A stretch of 9,064 bases of DNA from Candidatus Bathyarchaeota archaeon (GTDB taxonomy: Archaea > Thermoproteota > Bathyarchaeia > Bathyarchaeales > Bathyarchaeaceae), in contig CP070749.1 in assembly GCA_020348365.1 (NCBI GenBank), positions 990,047 through 999,110 of the forward strand. Reading direction: 5' to 3'. The notes beneath the pieces are model-generated. The model was not told where the DNA came from, did not search any database, and was given only the letters and a program-made list of their open reading frames with translations. A program made the translations under genes and the position numbers. Each line of letters starts with the position of its first letter. Within the stretch, counting starts at the first letter, position 1. Of this stretch, positions 1 through 6,453 are shown in pieces.

Positions 1-84
1 TGGAATTCGCAATTTCACGTCACGCCCTCAGTGATATGTCATTCTGAGTTATTATTGGCTTTTGTTGGAATCGTGTTCTGTGTC

Positions 85-92
85 GTATAGAT
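85..92 (+). promoter_or_regulatory. Possible TATA box for the phosphotransferase gene
   Basis: GTATAGAT lies about 28 bp before the ATG at 117, so transcription would start near 113 and give an almost leaderless mRNA. This fits the lack of a Shine-Dalgarno sequence ahead of the gene. The match to an archaeal TATA box is modest. Nothing else recognisable lies in bases 1-116. Confidence 0.3.
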
Positions 93-116
93 GCAAAGTT
101 TTAACTCTTCTTGATT

Positions 117-1241
117 ATGTGGATTATGGTTTGGAGCGTGTTTGAGTTGCAATTGGACAAGCTGAGAGAGTACCTGTCATCTGTCTTTGGGGCTGATGTT
201 GAGGTTCGTTATTTTGGTGAGTTGGGTAAGCGGGGGATAAAACCGGCGAAGCCGCGTGCGAAGCTGAAGGGATTTGGATATGGTGTCCCCTACGAGATTA
301 GATTTGTCGTGAGAAGGGAGCTGAAGAGTGTCATCTTAGAAACGATGCGCCCAGGAGGCTTCGGTCACGAACATTTCTCTGACAGAGCAGGAATCCTACT
401 GTGGCAGCACTCCGCCTTCAGTAGGCTCCCCAGACACGTGAAGGCTGTGGATGTTGGGGCCTTCACCAAAGACGAAGGTATGAAGTCTTTGGGCGATTGT
501 GAGGAGTTCTTTGTCATCACGCAGAGGGTTAAAGGACGACCGTATTTTCTTGATTTAGACGGAGTCATGGAGAGGAGACAACTGGCGAAGCAGGACAGAG
601 AGCGTTGTCTAGTCCTGTCGAAGTACCTCGTGGAGATTCATAGTGTGAAAGGTGATGACGCTGGATTGTATATTAGGCGCATCAGGGACTTGGTGGGTCA
701 TGGGGAATGTATAATGGGCTTATGTGACAGTTATCCAGGAGGGCTTGAGTACATCAGTGATAATGGCTTGTGCAAGATTGAGAGGAGCTGCGTAGATTGG
801 AGATGGAGGCTGAAGAGGAAGACGCATAGAGTGAAACAGGTTCATGGCGATTATCATCCATGGAACATTCTGTTCAGAAGGGGCACAGGCTTCTCCGTCA
901 TAGATAGGAGTAGAGGTGAGTGGGGAGAGGCTGCCGACGATGTGAGCGCCATGACCATCAATTATCTCTTCTATTCTCTACGGACCTATGGAGAGCTTAG
1001 GGGACCATTCGAGGAGTTGTTCAATCTGTTCTGGGAGAACTATCTTAACGAGACCGGAGATCAGGAGATCCTGGAGGTTATTCAGCCTTTCTACGCGTGG
1101 AGAGGCTTAGTTGTCGCCTCACCTATCTGGTATCCCAATCTATCCTTGGATGTGCGAGTGAAGCTGCTAAATTTCGTTAGGAACGTGCTCGAGACTGAGC
1201 GGTTTAGTCTAGGAGAGATTAACTCATACATCAAGAGCTGA
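117..1241 (+). CDS. Phosphotransferase of the aminoglycoside phosphotransferase (APH)/choline kinase fold
   Basis: This is a predicted cytosolic ATP-dependent small-molecule kinase of 374 residues. The best evidence is the Brenner-type catalytic loop HGDYHPWN at residues 243-250, where the Asp is the expected catalytic base and the Asn a metal ligand. It is followed by a metal-binding segment, IDRSRGEWGEAADD, at about 262-275, which takes the place of the DFG-like region and the usual GDP..D helix start in APH enzymes. The N-terminal lobe (about 1-140) is diverged and I see no clear P-loop. The substrate cannot be read from the sequence; aminoglycoside resistance is only the fold's namesake. 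The start is uncertain: TTG 111, ATG 117 and ATG 126 are in frame and none has a Shine-Dalgarno sequence. I chose ATG 117 from the TATA spacing. GTG 138, where family-like sequence begins, is also possible. No co-transcribed partner is obvious. Confidence 0.8.
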   Translation: MWIMVWSVFELQLDKLREYLSSVFGADVEVRYFGELGKRGIKPAKPRAKLKGFGYGVPYEIRFVVRRELKSVILETMRPGGFGHEHFSDRAGILLWQHSAFSRLPRHVKAVDVGAFTKDEGMKSLGDCEEFFVITQRVKGRPYFLDLDGVMERRQLAKQDRERCLVLSKYLVEIHSVKGDDAGLYIRRIRDLVGHGECIMGLCDSYPGGLEYISDNGLCKIERSCVDWRWRLKRKTHRVKQVHGDYHPWNILFRRGTGFSVIDRSRGEWGEAADDVSAMTINYLFYSLRTYGELRGPFEELFNLFWENYLNETGDQEILEVIQPFYAWRGLVVASPIWYPNLSLDVRVKLLNFVRNVLETERFSLGEINSYIKS

Positions 1242-1264
1242 CAGGATTCCATACGTGGCCGTTC

Positions 1265-1283
1265 TGCATGTGATTAACATGCA
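1265..1283. repeat. Perfect 7-bp inverted repeat with 5-nt loop
   Basis: TGCATGT, then GATTA, then ACATGCA form a perfect dyad 24 bp after the stop of the phosphotransferase gene. It could be a transcript-end hairpin, although no T-tract follows, or an operator about 85 bp before the promoter of the next gene. The flanking spacer (1242-1366) shows nothing else. Confidence 0.45.
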
Positions 1284-1366
1284 ATCAGCCTCCAATATCT
1301 ATTCCCTATAGAAAGCGGGATCGCCGGACACTCATTCATCCAATAATCCAAAGATCCTCATGAAAG

Positions 1367-1374
1367 CTTATAAG
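1367..1374 (+). promoter_or_regulatory. TATA box of the Mth938-like gene
   Basis: CTTATAAG is a good archaeal TATA element. A transcription start about 25 bp downstream would be near 1396, giving a leader of about 30 nt that includes the GGAG at 1414-1417 ahead of ATG 1428. GTG 1407 would leave a leader of only about 10 nt. Confidence 0.5.
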
Positions 1375-1427
1375 ATATCTAACAGAGCACATGCATTCGA
1401 GAAATAGTGGTATGGAGAATCCAAGAG

Positions 1428-1769
1428 ATGATAGAACACTACGATTTTGGTCGAATAATCGTCGATGGGAAAGAGTACACCGATGATCTCATAATCTTTC
1501 TGGAACGCGTGGAGGATGGCTGGTGGAGAAGGGAAGGGCACCGCCTATACATAGAGGACATAAGAGAGGTGATTGAAAAGAGACCTGAGGTTCTTGTCAT
1601 TGGCACAGGCTACTCGGGATTAATGAAGGTGCAAGCTGAAACCAAAAAACATCTGCGAGAGATGGGAATTGAACTCATCATCCAACCGACCAAGCAGGCC
1701 TGCGAAGCTTTCAACAAGACCATCCAGTCTGGAAAGCAGGCCGTTGCAGCCTTTCACTTAACATGTTAG
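1428..1769 (+). CDS. Mth938-like domain protein (DUF498/AAMDC/NDUFAF3 family)
   Basis: This small cytosolic protein of 113 residues matches the whole length of the Mth938-like family. Visible family features are an opening EHYDFGRIIVDGKEY (3-17), the pair WW at 32-33 with a following REGH, the central VIGTGYSGLM (57-66), a PTKQACEAFN segment (87-96) corresponding to the T.EA..yN motif, and a closing AAFHLTC. The family has a single alpha/beta domain and includes eukaryotic AAMDC and the complex I assembly factor NDUFAF3; its biochemical role in archaea is not established. I chose ATG 1428 because GGAG at 1414-1417 lies 10 nt upstream and homologues begin at this point; GTG 1407 would add seven residues. 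It stands alone on its strand and converges on the riboflavin kinase gene. Confidence 0.85.
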   Translation: MIEHYDFGRIIVDGKEYTDDLIIFLERVEDGWWRREGHRLYIEDIREVIEKRPEVLVIGTGYSGLMKVQAETKKHLREMGIELIIQPTKQACEAFNKTIQSGKQAVAAFHLTC

Positions 1770-1825
1770 TCTACAGTTCAATAGAGCCCAAAGAAACCTC
1801 AGGAACATCATTCTTGCATATCAAA

Positions 1826-1853
1826 GGCGCTCTGCATGATTTCTTGGAGCGTC
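1826..1853. terminator. Possible hairpin between convergent genes
   Basis: GGCGCTC (1826-1832) pairs with GAGCGTC (1847-1853) with one G-T wobble and a 14-nt loop. It sits in the 140-bp gap between two converging genes, so it could help end transcripts from both sides. There is no adjacent T-run and the loop is long, so support is weak. The rest of 1770-1909 shows nothing recognisable. Confidence 0.2.
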
Positions 1854-1909
1854 CCAATCTACATTAATAAACATCCTGTCGACACATACGCATCCCATCC
1901 TCTTGCACT

Positions 1910-2611
1910 TCATGGCAGAATCAGAATCTCCACCTTCACCTTGTTCCCATCTTTCAGCTGCAGTCTTCTGCGCAGAAAAGACGGGGCGATAATCTCTACA
2001 ACCGAAGAGTTGTAATGGCTGCGTAGAGCGCATATCAAAGCACCCTTCACCTTGTTGTTGATTATGACAGGATAACACTTCACTGATCCAAAAGTTCGAG
2101 ACTCATCCTTGAAGCCTTCAATCTCTATCCCAGGGTACGTCTCCAATTCAGATCTCGTCTTCAGGTCATACTCGCTGGTAAGCTTGAGATTCAGTGTTCC
2201 AGGATAGGGATCAAAGCCCAACTTCTCCATGAACTGCCCGCGATACCGATCCCTCGTCACATAGTATGCACCCTCGCCCAGTCCAGTGAAAAGCACTCCC
2301 TCAAGGGTAACAGAGGGAGGATAAGGCGCCTCCATTATTATTTGCAGCCCAGAATGAAGTTTCTTCAACTCAGCAATTCCGGAATCCAAGATTCTGATCA
2401 AACATCCATCAGGAGTAATGATTCTCTTTATCCAACCACTTTCATCCAACTGGATGAGGTGGCGAGAGGCTGTCTGCTGGGAGACACCCATCTTTTGCGC
2501 TAGATATTCGGTTGAGACCTTCACGGTTCTGCTACAAGCACCGAGTTCTGCAAGCTTGTAGAGCGTGAAGAGACCCTTCCATGTTTGCGCATTAATAGTA
2601 GAAGAGCTCAT
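1910..2611 (-). CDS. ribK: Archaeal CTP-dependent riboflavin kinase with N-terminal winged helix (RbkR)
   Basis: This enzyme phosphorylates riboflavin to FMN; the archaeal family uses CTP rather than ATP. The 233-residue protein has two parts. Residues about 10-85 form a winged helix-turn-helix with a classic recognition segment (LAQKMGVSQQTASRHLIQL, 37-55). Residues about 98-230 are the RibK domain, shown by GLGEGAYYV (110-118), the nucleotide/flavin-site motif PYPGTLNLK (136-143) and the closing VEIIAPSFLRRRLQLKDGN region (205-223). Proteins with this architecture, called RbkR, are known both to make FMN and to act as transcriptional regulators of riboflavin genes in several archaea, so a DNA-binding role is likely, though its targets here are unknown. 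The ATG start has AAGGGG about 5 nt upstream and a TATA box at the right distance. It is transcribed divergently from the two-domain kinase gene. Confidence 0.93.
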   Translation of the reverse strand: MSSSTINAQTWKGLFTLYKLAELGACSRTVKVSTEYLAQKMGVSQQTASRHLIQLDESGWIKRIITPDGCLIRILDSGIAELKKLHSGLQIIMEAPYPPSVTLEGVLFTGLGEGAYYVTRDRYRGQFMEKLGFDPYPGTLNLKLTSEYDLKTRSELETYPGIEIEGFKDESRTFGSVKCYPVIINNKVKGALICALRSHYNSSVVEIIAPSFLRRRLQLKDGNKVKVEILILP

Positions 2612-2618
2612 TCAGGCC

Positions 2619-2629
2619 CCTTACTGAGG
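2619..2629. promoter_or_regulatory. Imperfect palindrome at the inferred ribK transcription start
   Basis: CCTTACTGAGG is symmetric at four of five base pairs and overlaps the position (~2622) where ribK transcription should start. It is a candidate autoregulatory site for the helix-turn-helix of RbkR. It is short, so chance is a serious alternative. Confidence 0.2.
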
Positions 2630-2643
2630 AAAAAGCAGCCTCG

Positions 2644-2651
2644 ATATATAA
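2644..2651 (-). promoter_or_regulatory. TATA box of the riboflavin kinase gene
   Basis: Read on the minus strand this is TTATATAT, a strong archaeal TATA box. It is centred about 36 bp before the ATG, placing the transcription start near 2622 and leaving a leader of about 11 nt. Confidence 0.6.
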
Positions 2652-2688
2652 GCAACTCGAAACACTCATCTTAAAAGAAGAGTAGCTC

Positions 2689-2696
2689 TTAAAGAT
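2689..2696 (+). promoter_or_regulatory. TATA-like element of the two-domain kinase gene
   Basis: TTAAAGAT is centred about 38 bp before GTG 2730 and would start transcription near 2718. It lies in the second of two near-identical words, TCTTAAAAGA (2669-2678) and TCTTAAAGA (2687-2695), 18 bp apart. The first copy could be an alternative TATA box or part of a repeated binding site. Confidence 0.4.
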
Positions 2697-2729
2697 ATGA
2701 AATAACAAGTTAGATCGCAACTCTCTGCG

Positions 2730-4430
2730 GTGCGGCTTGAGGAAAGAGACAAGATGACTCAACTCCTAAGCGACTATCCAAGAGAAAGAATCCAAGAGAT
2801 CTGTGAGGATATAGCGGGCTCCCGCAAGATCACAGCGGCTTGCTCCTTTGGCCCAAGGGCGTGTGGCTATGCAGATGCAAAGAGTCCCCTTCATGTTCTG
2901 CTCTTGCTCACAGGCTGCAAAGAAGGGCTAAGATATCACACCAAATCCCTAGAAGATCTTCACCTTCTTGCGTTGACTGTTGATCGAAGGATTTTTGAAA
3001 GAGACGTTAAGAGTGGATGGCTAGGCGAATTCACAGCTGAAAAAGTGACGCTTCCTTATGAACCTTTGATGAACAAAGAATACTTGTGGCGTCAAGAGAT
3101 AAAGGTGAAGAGACGCATCGTATGGGAGCTTCTAGACAATCTCGTTTTGGGATCTCCTGAGTTATCTCAAGAGCTCCTCATAAAAGCCGAATATTTCATG
3201 CACGAAACACTAAGGCGCAGAGCCAAATTGTTCCCGCCCATTACCCACAGCATTCTCAACATGTTCAGAGAAGACCTGAAAACAAGAAATACAGACATAA
3301 TTATGAAAGGTTATCTCGCAGCCATCGATCAACTGGCCGAAGAGAAATGGATTGACCTTACCGATGGATACATCAAAGTTACTCAAACCCTGATTAACGC
3401 TTTCAGAAGGCAGAAAATCCGAATCCCCATAATACTCAAGTCAATTCAGAAGAGGATGCTCCTTCACATTCTCAACATATTCCCAAAAATAACCAATCTA
3501 CTCGCCCAAAACCAGAAAGCCAACAAGGAATCGTATCTGAGAGTTGAGGCTGAAAAGCTTGCCTTTCGACTAGAAGACCCAGAAGAGTACTTATTGATGC
3601 CAACGCCAAATGGGTTGATTCCCCTTTCAGACAGAACCACCATCGAAACTTTCGCGGAGAAGATAATATCGGACAAGAACGTCTCAAACATAGAAGTTAA
3701 AGAGGCGGGTGGAGTTTTGAACACGGTCTTTCTACTCACGCTTTGGGAAAATGGCAAAGAACAGAAGATTATGGTAAAGAAGTTTGAAGACTGGTTTGGC
3801 TTCAAATGGTTCCCCTTGGCCCTATGGACTCTCGGTACAAAGACCCTCACTGTGCTCGGTCGATCCAGACAAGAAAAAGAGTATGCAATAAACCAGTTCT
3901 TACGCGGTCGTGGATTCGCCGTTCCGGAGATTCTTCACGTAAGCTACAAGGAACGCTTGATCTTCGAGAGATTCATAGAGGGAGAGAGCCTGGTTGAGAT
4001 AATCAAGCAGATAATCTCATCCAAAGGGAAGCTTCAGGAGATTGCGGTAGTGAGAGAGACAGGCAGTAAAGTCGCTGAGGCTCATAGACTCGGGGTCAGT
4101 CTCGGAGACTGCAAACCAGAGAATTTCATAGTCACACAGGATGGAAAGATCTTCTTCGTTGATCTTGAGCAGGCTTCAAGAGATGGAAACTACGCTTGGG
4201 ACGTAGCTGAGTTCCTCTATTATTCAGGACACTATGTCTCCCCCATCGCGCTAGTAGATCCTGCAGAGCAGATTGCAACAGAGTTCATCAAAGGATATCT
4301 GGAGGCTGGGGGGAAGAAAAGAACGGTTAAGAGGGCGGGATCACCCCGATACACGAAGGTTTTCAGCGTCTTTACACCACCACAGGTTATCTTAGCTATT
4401 TCTAACGTCTGCAAGAGGATGGGAGGGTAA
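2730..4430 (+). CDS. Two-domain protein: degenerate nucleotidyltransferase-like region plus protein-kinase-like domain
   Basis: The protein has 566 residues. Residues about 20-110 resemble a minimal nucleotidyltransferase, with strand-turn SFGPRACGYA (39-48) and a hydrophobic strand LLLL (57-60). However, the expected pair of metal-binding acids (the SDIDLLV-type motif) reads SPLHV at 52-56, so this part is probably catalytically dead. Residues about 110-300 are helical and of unknown role. Residues about 320-520 form an atypical kinase domain: a lysine in IMVKKF (347-352), hinge-like LIFERFIEGE (410-419), catalytic loop LGDCKPENF (458-466, Asp460, Lys462, Asn465) and a DFG-like FVDLEQ (476-481). 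This is the RIO/Bud32/lipopolysaccharide-kinase type of fold. GTG 2730 fits the TATA spacing; ATG 2754, with GAGG 11 nt upstream, is an equally serious start. The target is unknown. It is divergent from ribK. Confidence 0.75.
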   Translation: MRLEERDKMTQLLSDYPRERIQEICEDIAGSRKITAACSFGPRACGYADAKSPLHVLLLLTGCKEGLRYHTKSLEDLHLLALTVDRRIFERDVKSGWLGEFTAEKVTLPYEPLMNKEYLWRQEIKVKRRIVWELLDNLVLGSPELSQELLIKAEYFMHETLRRRAKLFPPITHSILNMFREDLKTRNTDIIMKGYLAAIDQLAEEKWIDLTDGYIKVTQTLINAFRRQKIRIPIILKSIQKRMLLHILNIFPKITNLLAQNQKANKESYLRVEAEKLAFRLEDPEEYLLMPTPNGLIPLSDRTTIETFAEKIISDKNVSNIEVKEAGGVLNTVFLLTLWENGKEQKIMVKKFEDWFGFKWFPLALWTLGTKTLTVLGRSRQEKEYAINQFLRGRGFAVPEILHVSYKERLIFERFIEGESLVEIIKQIISSKGKLQEIAVVRETGSKVAEAHRLGVSLGDCKPENFIVTQDGKIFFVDLEQASRDGNYAWDVAEFLYYSGHYVSPIALVDPAEQIATEFIKGYLEAGGKKRTVKRAGSPRYTKVFSVFTPPQVILAISNVCKRMGG

Positions 4431-4474
4431 GGGAATTCTAGAATGACAAAGCATGCATGGAGGAGTGAACGAAA

Positions 4475-4570
4475 ATGGAGGAAGTAAGGCTCTTCTGGGC
4501 AATGGAGGAGTCAAGATCTTCTTGGATTTTGAGCAGTCTTTCGCACGCACGTCTACAGGTAGAGGAGTGA
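4475..4570 (+). CDS. Candidate 31-residue microprotein (tentative)
   Basis: This short reading frame opens 44 bp after the stop of the two-domain kinase gene and is preceded by GGAGGAG at 4459-4465, about 9 nt from its ATG, a strong Shine-Dalgarno match. The predicted peptide begins with two related nine-residue units, MEEVRLFWA and MEESRSSWI, which share M-E-E-x-R-x-x-W; the underlying DNA repeats ATGGAGGA 27 bp apart. No transmembrane segment or known domain is seen. It could be translated from the tail of the kinase transcript. Against it, the frame is very short, the region is purine-rich so GGAGG-like words recur by chance, and no homologue can be checked here. The remaining bases of the 4431-4628 spacer hold no other gene I can support. 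Confidence 0.25.
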   Translation: MEEVRLFWAMEESRSSWILSSLSHARLQVEE

Positions 4571-4628
4571 TTTAACTCGACGCTGGATGGCACACTTTCG
4601 TCAAGATGTAATCTGGGAATTCGATGTT

Positions 4629-6263
4629 TCAAGTCTTTTCCAAAGATTTGCTGAATGTTCGCGATTCACTTCCAGAGATCCACTTCTCCTCTTCCAACTG
4701 CTCAAGTCCCCTTCTTGTTTTCTCCCGTAAGCTCTTTGTCCGTAAGATGTTAGATTTTATTCCTGCGTCCACTGTTTCCTTTTCAAACACTGGATTCCGC
4801 TCAATCGAGGGAACGAGTCTATTTAGAAGCGTTGCGATGATTTTTGAGCGGGGCTGGAGGAGTAACTTCGCCTTTGCAGCACCGAAGGCTCCCCTGAATC
4901 TTGTCAGAATCCCCATGCTACCAGCGACAGAAGGGGAAATTATGGCGTACCGATTCTCTAATTTCTCATGGTAACAGAGAAGATAGAATGGGAGGTACAC
5001 CAAGGCGATTTTTCTGATCCGTTTTGATATGCCTAAGCCATCAAGTTTGTCTAATGCAGCCCTCTTCGCCCCAACTAGAGCATTAATCTGATCCACAACA
5101 GTCTTCGTCGATTCTTCCAAAGACTCTATCACCTGCTCGCCCATTCGTATTTCTACGTCGCGAGCAGCTTCAACATCCCTTACGCCCTTCATAGTCACCT
5201 CTATTCGTTCGTCGCGTTTCGACCTGAGTTTTGATATTTCCTGCTTCTTAGATGCGGTGGCACTCTCTATTCTCTTATCCAAATCTTTGATACCTTTCTC
5301 AAGCATGGAGATTTTCTTTCTGCAAGTCTCAAGTTCCTCTCTCCATCGAAGCTCGCCTGTTTCATCTTTGTCAAGTCTGCAGGACCTTATTTCCGCTTCA
5401 CAACGCTCGATTTTAGCGTTTGTGCTTTGTGTGGTCCTTTCCAGTTTGACACGTTCTTTATGGAGGCGTCGAAGTTTCCTTTCTATCTCTCTCGTGCTTA
5501 CAGTGATTTCTTGGTCGTATCTCATTCGAATCTGACTTGCTCTCTTCGTCAGGGAAGATCTCAGATTTGCTATCTTCTCCTCAAATTCCCTATGAGTCTC
5601 TCTAATTCTGTCATGAATTGCCTTCACCTGGTTTTCGGTGGTGATGCTCAATAGCTTCATGGCTCTGCTCAGATTCTTAACATCTTCTTCCAAGGTTACT
5701 CTGAGACTTGACAAATCTTGGATTATGGATGAGATGGTGGATTCGTCAAGTGCAGGGGATAAGAGCGCCCTATCAACAAAAGATTTTCTGAGGGTGGTTG
5801 CATCTTTGAGATAGACGGAGAAATCTTGTAAAAACTTGGAATCTGTGACCAACCCTTTAATCTCTTTTTCTTGCTCACCGGTGAAGTTCTTGAAGAAGTT
5901 GAGGCGGTCAGATAGAAATGCGGAATAGGCTTCACGCGTCTTTGCGCTTGCCTCGATATCATTGATGAATGCTTTAATGTCAGGTAGAGTGTCATAACTC
6001 AATTTATGGCTAGATGCGCCGAGGCCGTCAAATAGTAGGCTTCCTTCACCCCAAGGAATCAGCCAGATTGGATAGCAGAATCTTGCTGCAAAAAGCAGCC
6101 TTTCTCCTTCCATCTTCCGCTTTAGGAACCCGCCTCCCTTCTTTCTGGCCCTCTCAGCCAATAAGAAGACTGCAGCCATCTCCATCTCCCGGCTAAAGGC
6201 CTTCTTCCGATCCTCGGCAGGTACGACAAATGGGAGAGCTAGCCTCCTCACTTTTCCAGCCAT
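4629..6263 (-). CDS. Large coiled-coil protein of unknown function
   Basis: I do not recognise this 544-residue protein. Its centre, about residues 174-405, is a long, highly charged, heptad-rich coiled coil, resembling SMC-like or structural proteins, but there is no Walker A or B motif and no signal peptide. The ends look like two halves of one compact domain: FCYPIWLIPWGEGSLLFDG at 62-80 and LVYLPFYLLCYHE at 421-433 followed by RYAIISPS at 438-445. Each contains a Y-P-aromatic-hydrophobic core. A fold in which the coiled coil forms an antiparallel hairpin and brings these two segments together is plausible. The two hydrophobic stretches are too short and interrupted to be convincing membrane helices. 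The C-terminal tail (490-544) is charged and helical. ATG 6263 follows a TATA box by about 22 bp, suggesting a leaderless mRNA. It is divergent from the aldolase-region operon. Confidence 0.7.
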   Translation of the reverse strand: MAGKVRRLALPFVVPAEDRKKAFSREMEMAAVFLLAERARKKGGGFLKRKMEGERLLFAARFCYPIWLIPWGEGSLLFDGLGASSHKLSYDTLPDIKAFINDIEASAKTREAYSAFLSDRLNFFKNFTGEQEKEIKGLVTDSKFLQDFSVYLKDATTLRKSFVDRALLSPALDESTISSIIQDLSSLRVTLEEDVKNLSRAMKLLSITTENQVKAIHDRIRETHREFEEKIANLRSSLTKRASQIRMRYDQEITVSTREIERKLRRLHKERVKLERTTQSTNAKIERCEAEIRSCRLDKDETGELRWREELETCRKKISMLEKGIKDLDKRIESATASKKQEISKLRSKRDERIEVTMKGVRDVEAARDVEIRMGEQVIESLEESTKTVVDQINALVGAKRAALDKLDGLGISKRIRKIALVYLPFYLLCYHEKLENRYAIISPSVAGSMGILTRFRGAFGAAKAKLLLQPRSKIIATLLNRLVPSIERNPVFEKETVDAGIKSNILRTKSLREKTRRGLEQLEEEKWISGSESRTFSKSLEKT

Positions 6264-6280
6264 ATTTCCAACCGCGCGTG

Positions 6281-6288
6281 CATATAAT
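6281..6288 (-). promoter_or_regulatory. TATA box of the coiled-coil protein gene
   Basis: Read on the minus strand this is ATTATATG, centred 22 bp before the ATG at 6263. Transcription would start at or very near the start codon, giving a leaderless transcript, consistent with the absence of a Shine-Dalgarno sequence. Confidence 0.5.
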
Positions 6289-6323
6289 CTCAGGCAGTTC
6301 TAGTTTTAAGCTATTGTGGAGTA

Positions 6324-6339
6324 CATGAAGGTTTTCATG
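6324..6339. repeat. Perfect palindrome beside a second TATA-like element
   Basis: CATGAA and TTCATG flank a GGTT loop, a perfect 6-bp dyad. It directly abuts ATATATAT at 6340-6347, which could act as a TATA box in either direction. Its position in the middle of a 190-bp divergent promoter region makes it a candidate operator for the genes on either side. Confidence 0.4.
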
Positions 6340-6404
6340 ATATATATCTGGGCTGCTGATTCACTCTAAACGATAGTTTCTGCCTTTGCGGTTTTTCGTC
6401 GCTT

Positions 6405-6412
6405 TTTTATAC
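6405..6412 (+). promoter_or_regulatory. TATA box of the TIM-barrel/aldolase-Fae operon
   Basis: TTTTATAC is centred about 45 bp before the TTG start at 6454. Transcription would begin near 6433 and give a leader of about 20 nt that contains the strong Shine-Dalgarno sequence at 6438-6446. Confidence 0.5.
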
Positions 6413-6437
6413 TAGCAAAGCATAGAATCCGCTATCT

Positions 6438-6446
6438 AAGGAGGAG
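6438..6446 (+). promoter_or_regulatory. Strong ribosome binding site selecting a TTG start
   Basis: AAGGAGGAG ends 7 nt before TTG 6454. This is the best Shine-Dalgarno match in the window and is the reason for choosing the TTG over the in-frame ATG at 6475, which has only the short AGGAG at 6466-6470. Confidence 0.7.
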
Positions 6447-6453
6447 AATTTTC

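Noticed and set aside
3464..3850. A 128-codon minus-strand frame inside the two-domain kinase gene.
   Set aside because: It lies fully antisense to a gene with clear kinase motifs and its translation has no recognisable domain.
4435..4444. The 10-bp palindrome ATTCTAGAAT just after the two-domain kinase stop, and GGGAATTC words at both ends of the spacer (4431 and 4615).
   Set aside because: GAATTC and TCTAGA are self-complementary words expected by chance; the two flanking copies share no longer sequence, so there is no sign of an inserted element.
4438..4632. A 64-codon minus-strand frame starting with TTG that overlaps the stop of the coiled-coil gene.
   Set aside because: There is no ribosome binding site beyond the overlap, the composition is unlike a conserved protein, and it lies in the convergent spacer; it is probably chance.
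4624..4974. A 116-codon plus-strand frame antisense to the C-terminus of the coiled-coil gene.
   Set aside because: It is the shadow of the minus-strand gene, with no promoter or ribosome binding site of its own.
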